DNA from: Riptortus pedestris
Lineage: Eukaryota; Arthropoda; Insecta; Hemiptera; Alydidae
Direction of reading: 5' to 3'
Length of the DNA: 64,000 nucleotides
NCBI GenBank assembly: GCA_019009955.1
Contig: CM032230.1
Coordinates: 101,340,001-101,404,000 of the forward strand
Shown piece by piece: positions 21,499-33,140 of this stretch. How positions within the stretch are numbered: the stretch's first letter is position 1; each line of letters begins with the position of its first letter. Below the pieces are notes generated by a model. It saw only the letters and a list, made by a program, of their open reading frames with translations. It had not been told where the DNA came from and did not search any database. Both the position numbers and the translations under genes were made by a program.

Positions 21499-22946
21499 AA
21501 AAACACAGAAACATCTAAAATGACACTTCTTTGATTTTTAACTTTTCTTATTTTTAGGCTTAATAGGATAGCTCATTATTTTACCACCAATAAGAAACTC
21601 AGAAAGTCGCCCCTAGCTTTAGCTGTGGTCATGACAAGGCCATTTAATACAAGCAATAAGGCTTTGAGCTTAGCGGTGACCAAAGAAGTACAAGTTTGTC
21701 CATAGAAGTCAGACTTGGGGAGTCACTGGAAGTCATTTCCAACTGTCATTAACCGAGTACAAATTAGAAGTAGAACTCATTGTCTCTTGAGGATCTTTTT
21801 ATGTTTTGAAGCCATTCATTACAGCTTAAAGTCTGATGTAGTCTATCTTCCACTCTATCTTTAAACAGTAATAACTTGCTTTTGAAAATAATACTTATTA
21901 TTTTTTTTTTATTTATGGGAATAAAACATGGAGGCTAATAATAGTTTTTGAAACCGATTAACTATAAACAAGAAGGAAAATAATAATATAACAAATTAAA
22001 GCAATTAAAAAATAAGGCGAATGTAGGACTAATACTAATTTAACTATATCAGGATAATAATGTGCATATATTTCATATTACCTTAGTTCTGTACATTTTC
22101 TTGTAAATGGTAATTAAAGAATTCTTTTTAATTTTATTTTTAGCCCAAACTCATTTAAATTTCCCTAGACTGTGATATATCTCTCAATTCAATAACATCT
22201 TGAATATTGCTGGAACTTCTATTATATTTCTAGAGTGGTACATTGAAGTCGAAAATTTGATAATTTAAGAGACTTTAGTATGTGGCAACTTCGGGAAAAT
22301 ATGTAGCGCCTCTTAGTAGTAGCAAAAATTTGCTAGAAATGGTTTTGCATATCGAGGCATAACTGTATATTAGATTAAATTCATATCTCACCCTTCAAAG
22401 TGCATGCAGATTGAAGATTATTTCTGGCGTTATGAATCACTGGTTGGGGACAACTCCCGTATTTCATCAGTCCACACTTCAGAAAATGGAATAAATTTTG
22501 TAGCAATGTTTTACTTTTCATTTTGTGAACTTCCTGAGGGTGTCTCAACTACTTGTAGAATGTACCAAGACACGATTCATAACAGAAAACCCCGACCGGA
22601 AGTGGACTGCGGAAGTCGACATGAACAAAGATAAAACTTTAAAAGATCGGACTCAGATCAGCTTAAGAATAATAACATGCATTTTGAAAGTATGTATATG
22701 GATGGCAAATTCTAATCTTTATTGAAATTAATGGACATTTAAACTGTACGTTTGACAATCTACTTATTTGCTAAATAACAACATTAACCTTAGAAGTATC
22801 ATCCCAAAAGTATGACTTGGGTAGCTGTAGGTTGAAACGTAGGTACTCCTAAGAGGCTGCTACTTATTTTTTTTTTTAATGATTTTGTACAGAATTTGTC
22901 TTGTTCAGGGTTCTTTGATTAATTTTTTATTTAGGAAAGGTTTAAA
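21499..22946. other. AT-rich stretch, nothing recognised
   Basis: Two overlapping short plus-strand ORFs (22404-22725) lack motifs. No repeat family member was found. Confidence 0.45.
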
Positions 22947-23184
22947 TGGGGCTCAGGTTAGCCATGTGAGTTAAACCGTTGACCTTAATCTCATCTCACC
23001 TCATCTCTAGGTTTGTCCCTAGGGGGTTCAATTCCCGCTTGGGCAATAGGAATTTATTTAGTGACGGAATTCATTAATTAAAATCCTTAATCTCACCCTG
23101 GCTAGAAAATGGTGGTAACTTGTAGATAGCGCGTTCCAATTAGTCTTAGTTGTAAAAAGTGGACGTTAATAAATAATTTTTTTT
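22947..23184 (+). repeat. tRNA-derived SINE, full-length copy
   Basis: It starts GGGGCTCAGGTTAGCCATG, with the A-box-like segment. There is an extra 'ctcatctcacctcatctc' insertion before the B-box region GGTTCAATTCCCGC. The family body and the TAAATAA plus poly-T-containing end follow. A 7-mer AAAGGTT occurs on both sides (about 22936 and 23191), a possible short target duplication. Confidence 0.85.
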
Positions 23185-24770
23185 TTTTAAAGGTTCCTCA
23201 CCTTAGCCGATTTCGTCTTTACAAGAATCGGAGAGGCACTGCACTAGAAAATACACCGGTAGCTGTAACTCACATTTGTGATTAATCTATTTACCTAGAT
23301 GAACGTGGGCAGAGAGAACTCCCAATTTCTTGGTAGGTAGGCGAGTATTTAGACTCATGACTCGCCCATTAATTTCGCTGAATAAACAATTGGGGACAGT
23401 TGACGCGAAATTAAGTATCTCTGTCGCCTCTCCTGGTCAGGAGCCAAAGTCGTAACCGTAGAGGCACGTCATATTTCAGATGGATAAACAAATAGAAGGA
23501 AGGCAAATTATAGGACCCAATGGCCGTTTATTGTAAACATCTGATTCAATGTACTTATTCTTATCAACCAGCTGTATGAGAATTTAATTGAAATTGTTAC
23601 GTACTCCTGATTGACTGGAACCTCTCTTAATTCTCTTGAATATATTTAGTTAATTGGCCCCACTTTCAGTGTGTTCCCTACTACCCACAAATCCCCCACC
23701 ATCTCTACAAACTCATGCCTTTACATCAAACAACTTAATATACGTATATATAAATTATAATAAGGAATTTAGGTAGTAGGGATTTTTGTTAGGACCCCGA
23801 AACACGTATTTTTACAAAACTTTATTAAATAATTTTCTCTCCAGATACTCGGTTTCTATTCTAAAGCTCTTCAGAAGATAAAAAACGACCTCTAAAAAGC
23901 ACTGATAATCCCTAGACCGAGAGAGACATCCTTCCTCAACCTTCGTCGATATTCCCCAGCCTCTGTCAACAAAAAAGACTAGAATATGGAAAATAGAGGG
24001 ACTCCTTAATCTGAGTTGACTAATTTTTTTTCGTGTAAGAATTTTATTCAGAGGTGTTGAATAAGATAGTGCGAATAATATTTGTTGAATAAAAAAGGTG
24101 TTTTACAAGTTTTGATCAAACGATAAAAAATCAAATACATTTTTTCCCCTTTCTGGTTAATGTCATCTTTTTATTATATTCCAATTGAAAGTGACAAAGT
24201 TGGATATCAGCAAATAATACAAAAAGAAACCTCACTCTTGACGCATTAGTGAATTTCTTCTTTTTCTTTGTTTATTATAGACGTCTATGTGAAGTAGTTA
24301 AAATTATTTTGATATTCATGTATTATTACGTTTAAGCACAATGCTTAGGAACCAATATCTCATTAATAAAAAGTAATTGAATATTTTTAAAGAAAAATGT
24401 GAAAATGGGTATTAAACCGTTTATATTTTGTTCCTCCTTAGCAACCTATAGAAAGAAATTATTTTTTTTTGTTTTGATTGTTGAAGAATAATTTCCTTGT
24501 GAAGATGAACCTTTAAATATTGAGTAAAATCAAACAATTATGAAGGTATTACCAGCTAACACACATCTGGATCTATGTGCACCCACACTGATTATAAACT
24601 GAATCTTTTCGCACAGAATACTTCATATTTTAAGAGAGTAATTATGTTCAATGTATTTTTGTCAATATAATGAAGAACACTGTTTCCTTCAAAATGAATT
24701 TCGTGATGTTGTTTTTTTTCTTCCAGACCAAACAACTGTCCCTGTTCGGCTCCTCTCCAAAACGTTACCC

Positions 24771-24801
<31 letters not shown>

Positions 24802-26304
24802 GACCCATCACAAGAATGGCGAAATAGAATTTATAATTACTACTATAATAAGGCAGAGATTGCTAAGGAAACACCTACTCCGCTTTCTAGGGAAAACGAG
24901 TGGGTAAATGTGTCTTTTCTTTTGGTTTGAAAATATAATATACGTAAAAAATAAAATATTCCTGCCCCTTCAGTCGTTCATTAATTCTTTGCCCGAGGTG
25001 AGGTAGCAAGATATTCCAGGGTTAAAAAGTAAGGCTAAAGGCGCTCTTTTAAAAAGAAAAAACCATTATTTGTGAATGGTGAGCCACCTTTATTTTCGAG
25101 AGATTTCATTGAGAGAATCTTTCTTGAGATAGTTTAGAGTTTATGAATTATTGCTACGAATAGGTTTATTGTATAGAAAAAAGGAAAACGGAACATATAA
25201 TAAGATGAAATTTTTGTAATTATTGTCATAGCTATGCACAATTTCAACGGAAGTTCAAGTTACCGCTTCCATTAAGGGGCATTGATGATTTTTCTCTGTT
25301 GATCTTTCCATGATGTTACACTCGATCAAAATAACCAAATGTTGTATTTCTGACTTCGTCGGTATCCGTTGTATGCTGATGAGTTTTACCCAGATATCTT
25401 GTTTACTAAGTAAATACCATCTAAAGACAATAAATTTCTTTAGTTGCCCAAAAATATGGTTACATTGATTCATTAAGTTTTTCAGTGGCTGAGTCAATTA
25501 AATTCAGTATCCAAATATAACTCTTGCTAGCATATTGCTATACACATTTCTATAGAGGTGAACGTCCTTCCCCTTTTATAAGATGACTGTAATCTGATAC
25601 TGGACGGCCTGTTATCTATCAGCTGGAGTAACCTGGCATAAATATCGGTCTCTTTAAACACGCTGCAACTAACTCCAGGGTTGCATATATAAATCTTTGG
25701 AGGCATTCCACTGCAGATGCACTTCCAGCCGAGCGAAATGTAAGACAATATTATAAACATTCTCTTTATCTTAACACAGCTCAAATAAACGCATTAATCC
25801 CTTTTATTATCCACTCTCCATCGTCACTGAGTTTATACAAACCTTTATTTAATGGCGAACAGATTATCTCAAGGCTCATATATTGGTCCGCTTACACGGA
25901 GGCTGTTTAGCTAGTCAAATAAATATTTTAAACTGCCTTGCCCGTTCTCATAAAAAAATACCATGGGTTCCTTTTATCTTTGATTTAATAATATGGCCAT
26001 GTACTCTTTTGCTGTTCTGGTTTTTTGCATGGCGATTCATATTCTCCGTCATATTTTTCTTAATGCACTCGAAATGGGAATTCCGAACTCGCTGTTATGT
26101 GGTTATGAGTATTGGAGGATGTAGCAGGGTTGTAACTCAGGATTCTACTTATAAACCATTTGCCTCCCTTGTTTTTCGAATAAATATACAGATTTCAGTT
26201 CGGTTATACATATACAAATTTTTTTATAGACGAATTTATTGTGTTTAAAATAGCAAATGCATTTAACAAAATATTTATACTCTTTGAAATATTGTGAGTC
26301 GTTT
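23185..26304. other. long AT-rich stretch without recognised gene
   Basis: It holds a TA microsatellite (24774-24801). Around 23806-23890 there is a reverse-strand TTCTGAAGAGC... GAAACC segment that faintly resembles a Penelope-type hammerhead but lacks a clear stem II. The hydrophobic 121-codon plus-strand frame at 25883-26248 has no recognisable family. Confidence 0.4.
24774..24801. repeat. (TA)n microsatellite
   Basis: A short perfect TA tract. No Helentron-like flanks were recognised. Confidence 0.95.
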
Positions 26305-26447
26305 CTAATATGGGAAATACGAATTTATTTAGTGCCAAACTCATTAAATAAAATCCTTAGTCAACACTCTCGGTAGAAAAGGGTGGTATCCTGTAGATAA
26401 CCCGACCCAACTATCATTAGCTAGAAGTAGACGTTGTAAATACAATT
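26305..26447 (+). repeat. tRNA-derived SINE, 5'-truncated
   Basis: It starts at 'gggaaatacgaatttattta' and continues through 'ataaaatccttagtc', 'gaaaagggtggtatcctgt', AGATAACCCG and 'gtagacgtt'. The promoter half is missing. Confidence 0.78.
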
Positions 26448-26499
26448 TTTTTCTTTGAAATTTTTATGTAAAATGAAGTTTTTTATGTAGAGCAGGGAA

Positions 26500-26502
<3 letters not shown>

Positions 26503-26581
<79 letters not shown>
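26503..26581. repeat. (AC)n(AT)n compound microsatellite
   Basis: About 45 bp of AC followed directly by about 33 bp of AT. This AC-to-AT order also occurs inside the Helentron-like copy at 53563-53616. Confidence 0.97.
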
Positions 26582-26583
<2 letters not shown>

Positions 26584-27598
26584 AATCTTAAAGACTATTC
26601 ATGTTCTCCAATCTGTATCTAAATTGATTGATTAATTTTACAAATATTCCCAATAAAAAAATTATAACTTTAAATTCATTTCAATGCGCCAATATAGAAT
26701 TATTATTCATTTTTGTTCTCCGCAATAATGGCTATTCAACGAGATTTCAAGTATTTTTTTCATAAGCGTCATAAATGTGATATTATTACCAATAATTACA
26801 ATACCTGCATACATAATTTGTTTCTTTTGTTATGTTCTCAAAGTATATTAAAAATATACTAAGTTTTAAGATTTTAATAATATGAAAATGATAACAATAA
26901 TGTATATAAAAGTATGCAGGGAAGCTATTTTTATATTTGGATGGGAATAGGGTCATGAAATCCTGAATAAGAAATATTATATTTTTTGGTTGTCAAGCTC
27001 CATTTATTTCATTCTCATAAAGCATTTCTTATATTCCGCTCACAATTTCGCTCACATGAATCTGCACACTCCATACGAATGCCATAGGAAACAATTTTTC
27101 GGTATCTATGCTTATTTGTTTATTAGTTAAAATACTCCTTTTTCTTTGGAAGGTTTGTTTAGAAAGTGCTATTCTTCTATCGACTTCATTTCAACTATCA
27201 GTGATGTGTTTCTTAGGTAACAAAACTCCTTCACTTTTTCAAGTATAAGGTTTCGAATTCTAATATTTACAATTTCCTGGGCTTTCTTTCCTCTTCAATA
27301 CCAAGACTTTTATCTTGCAGCATTCTATTAATTTCTAATTCTGACTTAATCTCAATTGGTTGTTAGGTAATTATATTAATAGGTATAATCAGGATCAAAA
27401 CTCGCTACAGACGATATCTGAGGTTTAAATACACTATTTCCCAGAAAATCTTAGAAGATGGATGAGACTACCAAACTGATAAAAGAAAATAACAATTATA
27501 AAAACGCACATGAAGTCATTAATAAAAAAGTCTGAAAAATTAGCTTATATACAAATGTAAAAGAGAAAGAAAAAAAATGGTTTCTGATATTAACAGAT
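26582..27598. other. AT-rich stretch, nothing recognised
   Basis: No repeat family member or credible coding sequence was identified. Confidence 0.45.
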
Positions 27599-27651
27599 TT
27601 GTCCGTTCTGACGCACCCTGAACCTTTTGACTAGTTTCAACGTGTCGTCTA
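27599..27651 (+). repeat. short dispersed repeat shared with 61288-61345
   Basis: Shared blocks with 61288: GTCCGTT-TGAC, CCTGAACC, TTTTGA-TAGTTTC and ACGTCT-like ends over about 55 bp. It lies immediately upstream of the second solo LTR, so it may be the LTR's insertion target. Confidence 0.55.
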
Positions 27652-27652
27652 T

Positions 27653-28161
27653 TGTTGCGAAAACTGCGTATTTGAAAAATTAGGCAGAGATAATCACGTA
27701 TTTAAGAAGTACAAAGTAAATGAAGGCAACCCTGCAGGACCGAAAGCGCCAGGAATGTTCAAGGCGACGGCAAGACTGGGCCCGTTTCTTAGAACTTGTC
27801 GCCCGTCTATAAAACGGCCCAGCTCGTCCGACAGTCAGTTAGTTCTCAGTTTTCTTACTAGTAAATAACAGTGCGTTCAGTACAGCTTTAGTGAACAGCG
27901 CTTCTATTTTAAGTGCAGAGCAGTGCTTTTATGAAGATCAGTGCAGTGCCGTGTTTTGTGAACTTCAGTGACTTGCGTGATCGTGGGCTATTATACTGTG
28001 CAATAAAAAATGAAGTTATCAGTGCATTAAAGAATAACTTACCAGTTGCGTAGTGCATCATCAAATAAATTGTGCAGGGATAAAAACGCCAAAGTTTGTA
28101 AGTTTAATTTTTCAATCCAAAAGAACTGTTAACGTTTATTACTTTTGTAATAAACATAACA
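27653..28161 (+). mobile_element. solo LTR, Ty3/gypsy-like, copy 2
   Basis: Same family as 18305-18826, but clearly diverged. It starts TGTTGCGAAAAC and ends AACATAACA, with TATAAAA at 27808-27814, an initiator with TCAGTT at 27835-27840, AATAAA at 28064-28069, and shared blocks such as GTGAACTTCAGTGAC, 'ataaattgtgcag' and 'aatccaaaagaact'. At 509 bp it is close in length to copy 1 (522 bp). No internal retroviral-type coding region adjoins. Divergence between the two suggests separate, old insertions. Confidence 0.82.
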
Positions 28162-28352
28162 ATATGAATTTACCTTGCGTAACGTCTATATGTATGTACA
28201 GGTATTTATCTGGCGTAACGAGTAGTCTTAGAATGCAGAAATTTCATATTGAAGATTGTTGAACCTCCTAATTGTATACCTCTCTTTTTGATCAAATCGA
28301 TAGGGAGGGGTGGTTTGAGGGGGTAAAAATAAAAAAAAATATCAAATTTCTC

Positions 28353-28666
28353 GGCTAAAGTGCATTTTAGCCCCCCCCCCTAGCCACCATCTTGTTACGT
28401 CACTGTCCGACATCTTGTTTGTCTCCGCAGTCTAAGGATCCAACAAATTAGGTGAGTTAACAAAATTTAAGTTAAAATTACCCCCCCCCCCTCCCCTTCC
28501 CCTCCCCCCTGGTTTTAACCGCCGATGGCGTATTTTGGAAATTTTAAAGTGTTAAAAAAGATAAAGTAAGAAAAACAAAACCCCCACCCTCGGTGTTAGA
28601 AAAACAAGATGGCCGCCGTCATCATCGTGCGCCATCAAGGGGGGGGGACTAAAATGCACTTTCACC
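28353..28666. mobile_element. MITE with GG...CC termini, 8-bp TSD and G/C runs
   Basis: Terminal inverted repeats of about 25 bp start GGCTAAAGTGCATTTTAG on the left and, in reverse, GGTGAAAGTGCATTTTAG on the right. Each is followed by a run of 7-10 C. The flanking 8-mers are identical (AATTTCTC at 28345-28352 and 28667-28674). The second layer inside also pairs loosely (CCACCATCTTGTT against AACAAGATGGCCG). An 8-bp TSD with 5'-GG ends is compatible with the Merlin superfamily. Other 8-bp TSD groups (hAT, P) usually start CA, so Merlin is my first guess but unproven. No coding capacity. Confidence 0.85.
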
Positions 28667-28674
28667 AATTTCTC

Positions 28675-29280
28675 TATACCTATTTATTAGAAAAAGATCT
28701 ACAGACTATTCTCAATGGCATTTTTGTACATCAAAAAATTGGGTTTATTTAATTTAATTATAGTATAAGGAAGCCATCTGGTAGCTACATCAGAGTTTGG
28801 TATATAGGGCTTAGTCAATCTTAAGGTGTTAACCGCTGCTATAACTGAGAGCTAAAGCAGCTATTCGTTCTGACGTTTTCTTAGTTGAATTGTATAACAG
28901 TCTTTGATTGAGGACTGAGTTGGTATATATGTATATAATAATATGTGAATACGGTAGAGATGGCTGAGAGGCCTTTGATGTAGGGAGCGGGCCCGATAGG
29001 AAAATACCGGGAATAAAGGTAACAATGTTCGGGAAGAGCCCAGAGGCGTGGATCCCTATCTAGCCGATCGTGACTTCGATAATACCCTCCAGGACATTCT
29101 GCCAGAATGATAAGTGAGCCTATGTAACAATTCTCTCTGATAGGCAAAAGTTATTTTCGGCCGACTACATCCGACATCTGAGAGAAGTAAACCAGGCGGA
29201 TTTCCCACATTTTATTACATAATGAGTATTCTTCATTAAATTTGAGTTTATACATCTTGAGTAGTAACATAATTCATATC
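28675..29280. other. unrecognised; a weak Helentron-like 5' phrase near 29190
   Basis: 29185-29215 reads 'agtaaaccaggcggatttcccac', resembling the family's 5' subterminal motif, but no further landmarks follow. The stretch 28980-29110 is less AT-rich and unidentified. Confidence 0.4.
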
Positions 29281-29391
29281 AAAAAAGCCCATCACATAAA
29301 CTAAGAACATTTCCCAAGAACTGGTATAACACTACTGATCTCATTTCACAACGTATTCTCTATTTATATGTAAAAAAGGGAAATCTGCTAA
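29281..29391 (+). mobile_element. minimal Helentron-like derivative (111 bp)
   Basis: It starts with an A-run, GCCCATCACATAAACTAAG and an ACATTTCCC segment matching the 5' end. It ends GGGAAATCTGCTAA, matching the 3' end, with only about 60 bp between. It looks like an internally deleted copy reduced to its two termini. The 5' motif carries substitutions (GAACATTTCCC for GCAGATTTCCC). Confidence 0.65.
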
Positions 29392-29450
29392 AACCGATGA
29401 GTGGAAGAGGATGTGTTACTGAAGGCTGAAAACGTTCTAAAATGAGTTCT

Positions 29451-30065
29451 AAAAAAGTCCGTCACGCAGGGGCTGCGTAAACTATGCAGATTTCCCACGC
29501 TAAGGTTTACAATAGATAAATATACATACAGGTGACACTACCGTGAATGCTCAGTAATATTCAATAGAAGTTAGTAATCTCTACAACGGAAAGCGGCTGA
29601 ATTGCAAACAAACAGGCCAGCCAGCCTCATTAATAACATATTAATTTTATTGGAAACAATTTACTAAACCTAGTGCTGGAATATGTAATGAATCAGAATC
29701 AGTTTTATTTCAATCACTCAAATTTTAGTAATCCAAAAACAGAAGAAGGGGGGGGGTCCACAGAACGTCTTTGAATATATCTCACAAAGTAAAAATTCAA
29801 TGAAACCAATATTTGGTATTTAGGCTTCGAATAACACGTGGTTTATTATATAAGAGAGTACTGTTTATGTAACACTAGTAGAAGAGGGGGTTTACTGAAG
29901 GCTGAAAACTGAAAAATGCAAATATCTCGGTTAATATTCAAGATAAAGATTAAACGTATATAACAATATTTATAGTACATTCAATTTGAAATAAGATTTA
30001 TTTCGAAAATTCCGTCATGAGTACCACCTCAATTGCTGATTTCCCTTAAAGGAAATCTGCTTAAA
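29451..30065 (+). mobile_element. Helentron-like element with both ends, 3'-middle deleted
   Basis: The 5' terminus is AAAAAAGTCCGTCACGCAGG... ATGCAGATTTCCC. It carries the long 5' half shared with 41173 and 52800 ('aatagataaatatacatac', 'caaacaaacaggcc', a G9 run, GGTATTTAGGCTTCGAATAA, GGGTTTACTGAAGGCTG). After 'gaaataagattt' it jumps directly to TTTCGAAAATTCCGTCATG and the 3' hairpin GATTTCCCTTAAAGG. The segment with the C-rich block and microsatellite is deleted. The terminus reads TGCTTAA rather than TGCTAA. Confidence 0.85.
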
Positions 30066-30089
30066 GTGCACTGTATAACAATTGTAGAT

Positions 30090-30228
30090 CATCTGTAGTT
30101 TAACAAGATTGATTCTATAACATATTTAGATCCGGCTCATTATAATGGAGATATTTTGAATTTTCAATTCCCCCTTCTAAATAACCACGGTTCAGGTCCG
30201 ATTTCAGCCCTTAAGGGAAATCTGCTAA
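30090..30228 (+). mobile_element. Helentron-like 3' fragment
   Basis: Landmarks: 'caagattgattctataaca', 'tttagatccggctca', 'atggagatattttgaatttt', TCCGATTTCAGCCC. It then jumps straight to TTAAGGGAAATCTGCTAA, so the microsatellite segment and one hairpin arm are missing. It lies 24 bp after the copy at 29451-30065. Confidence 0.72.
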
Positions 30229-31481
30229 AACAAATAACATTCATAATGCCCAGAAGATTGACTCACATAATAATTATTCAATAATTTTACAACCGTCAAC
30301 TTCATGCCTCACTAGTCCATCCAGTTAATAATAAAAAACTGAACTGCATAAAATTAAATGATCAAAATTATTTCATTTAAAAGTGAAAATAAAGCCATTT
30401 TGATTTTTAGTTAAATTTAACTATTGGGTAATTGAAAAAAAGTTCAGATTCATGAATAATTTCATACAAAGCTATTATTTGTTGTGTTCTATTGAATTGT
30501 TAATACAACGGACTCCCTTTTATGCCGGGCAATTGTTTTTTTATTTATTATTTCCAACTACAGCCAAAAGAAATAATAATAACATTAACATTTTATGTGC
30601 TGACTGAATAAGCATCTCAAGTAAAACAGATAAGGTGTCATGGGCTGCTTTACGTTCTAACCGGTCAATGGTGGTAATATGGTTTAGGATAGTAAAACAT
30701 TCCTTGAAAAACTTCTTGGGTAATAGGCTACTGTCAGACATGACCTGCTTAAACACATATTTAAATGAATGATTTACTTAGTTAATCGTTGGTAATATGT
30801 TTAATTAGTAAACAATTTTACAGACGGTTTTCAAATTGAAAGCACTTAGTCTTCGTACTAGTTTGAATGTAACTTTCTTTGAATGTAATTTATAAAGCAC
30901 ACTAACAGAATTATATTTACGCTATTAACATCAATAAGCATGGATTTAGTTATTTATATGTTTTTGCTTTGTAATGTTACTATTGTTAAAGGGGTAGCCG
31001 CTCATTCCCTACAATGTTATTTTCTTTTCCTTTTTAATTCATGTACAGCAGTAATTAATTTTCTAGTTACTCGCGAGATACTGTGTATTCCCAGTAGAAT
31101 GACAAGAAGTAAGTTGAGTCCTTACAAAATAAGAGGAAAAGGGAAGGTTTAATTCAAGTGAACGTGCTTCTTCTCCCTCGATAAGCCGGGCCCAGGATTA
31201 AGTAGATAACAGATAATCAAGCGTATTTTATTAGCTACTCGGCTCAGATAATCCCAGCGCATACACTACCTCGGGCTTTGTACGCATACCCCATCAACAC
31301 ACAAAACACAATACATACACACACACAAGCACGAAAACGTGCAGCTTGTAAACTGTAAATTCCTGTTTTAACACGGTAAATACCAATTAGTGGTTAGATA
31401 TGTCCGACAAGCGGGAACCCCAGAAGCTATGCTCAAACTCTGCTAATGAATATGTAAAGAATATTGTAAATTTATATATTG

Positions 31482-31512
31482 TTATATTATATATATATAT
31501 ATATATATATAT
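31482..31512. repeat. (TA)n microsatellite
   Basis: A perfect TA tract of about 30 bp with no family landmarks beside it. Confidence 0.95.
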
Positions 31513-31867
31513 CCCTCTTGTTGTCTAAATCCTAACTTACAACGTGTATGTAGGGCTAGATTGGAGGGTATATGAAAGTTGTAGTCATTGTACTGTATAT
31601 TAGCCATCTTATGCATGCATACTAAGGGCTACGGAAGAATGTTTATATTACAAATCGGACTTCGAGTGGAATTTTCTCCACTCCTGCCATAATCGGTGTG
31701 AATGGAATGTTCCTCATGATTCGTTTATTGTTGAATGGTCTCACACAGAAGAGAGTGGGAAATCATTGCAAGGCTTTTTGGACCTCTGATTCCTGCGTTC
31801 GTTGCTGTGAAAATTAAGTCTACATGTTCACGAAATCAATTACCAGGCGTTGCCAGTCGATACAACG

Positions 31868-31875
<8 letters not shown>

Positions 31876-31911
<36 letters not shown>
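31876..31911. repeat. (TA)n microsatellite with short AC start
   Basis: ACACACACATATATA: a brief AC seed leads into TA. It resembles the internal microsatellite of the Helentron-like family, though the flanks do not match. Confidence 0.95.
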
Positions 31912-31913
<2 letters not shown>

Positions 31914-32754
31914 TATTATTCTTATTTTGATGGGTTCCCAATGAAATATATCAAGGATTGGTGTTATCAAAGAAATAAAATTTCATGTAGGTTTCTATAG
32001 TAATTTAATTAGTGAAAATTAATTGAGGTATATGGTGTTATTTTGTTTGGAAATATATACTTTACCATCACTTCTTAATTATTTGGTATTGGCAATATTG
32101 AATTTTATTGAACTAATATACTCGTGATACTATTCAAGCTGCAGCAGTTTAACTGCTAAATAGTCTGTCATTTGAGGAACAGATAATTTACAATTATTTT
32201 ATATGATAGAATTGTTGGAATCATGGCCAGTCATCTTTATAAATTTAATTGTACCAAGAAAGATTTTAGTTTCATAGTTGAAATTTACTTGGTTGGGTTA
32301 TTCGTGTATGTTGTGGAAGTCTTACATGAATAAGTAAATGATGAGTGTCAGTTTTTATGTGTGCATGCCAGCTAGAAAGAATAAAACCTATGAATTGAAA
32401 GATATTGTTTAGTAAAGAAGAGCGATTAAATAATAGTTCCATGTTTGGTGTGGTCAGCAGGAGGTCAGGGTCAGTCATAAAGAGGAAAGCGTCTGTAGAC
32501 TTCATTGAAAAGTCGAAGTTACGCCAAAGGATAAAGTCTAGTCTTACTCGGATTGGAGTGAAATATTTGATTCGTATACAATTCGATAATGAAGCAAGCA
32601 TATAATAACCTGCTATATTTATATATACATATAATGCAACTAGAAGAGGAAACCACATCAAAACTGAATATCTTTTGAAAGAACATAAATTATAAATGTT
32701 GACAATTGGAAATTCATTTTGGTATAAAGTACCCTCTAAGAGCTATTAATTTGG

Positions 32755-33140
32755 ATCTCTTTATGATCATTATAGGAGACAACTCTATAACATATTTACA
32801 GTAGCTGTAGAATTGTGAACTTAAGTGTCACTGAATATCTCTTTATGATCATTATTGGAGACAACTCTATAACATATTTACAGTAGCTACAGAATTGTGA
32901 ACTTAAGTGTCACTGAATATCTCTTTATGATCATTATAGGAGACAACTCTATAATATATTTACAGTAGCTACGGAATTGTGAACTTAAGTGTCACTGAAT
33001 ATCTCTTTATGATCATTATAGGAGACAACTCTATAACATATTTACAGTAGCTACAGAGTTGTGAACTAAGTGTCACTGAATATCTCTTTCTGATCATTAT
33101 TGGTGACAATTCTATGACACATTTACGGTAGCTACAGAAT
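32755..33140 (+). repeat. 82-bp tandem repeat, about 4.7 copies
   Basis: The phrase ATCTCTTTATGATCATTAT recurs with spacings of 82, 82, 82 and 81 bp (starts at 32755, 32837, 32919, 33001 and 33082). Units share 'ggagacaactctataacat', 'atttacagtagct', 'gaattgtgaacttaagtgtc' and ACTGAAT. The fifth unit is the most diverged and the array ends abruptly at about 33140. The first unit carries 'gtagaattg' where later ones have 'acagaattg'. Confidence 0.97.

Larger units (their letters stand above)
30229..32754. other. AT-rich stretch with two TA microsatellites, no gene recognised
   Basis: The minus-strand frame at 32272-32661 (129 codons) overlaps a plus-strand one and matches no domain I know. 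A 71-codon minus frame at 30541-30756 is also unrecognised. Confidence 0.4.

Noticed and set aside
23806..23890. Hammerhead-like CTGAAGA...GAAAC on the minus strand
   Set aside because: The segment between the two core halves does not form a credible stem II, and stem III is not palindromic.
25883..26248. 121-codon hydrophobic open frame that could be a membrane protein
   Set aside because: AT-rich T-biased codons give hydrophobic residues by chance. No known family, no start context and no neighbouring exon.
32272..32661. 129-codon minus-strand open frame
   Set aside because: It overlaps an opposite-strand frame, has no domain I know and matches the general AT-rich composition.
32755..33140. 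CRISPR array
   Set aside because: The 82-bp units are contiguous with no unique spacers, and the window is eukaryotic. It is a tandem satellite-like repeat.
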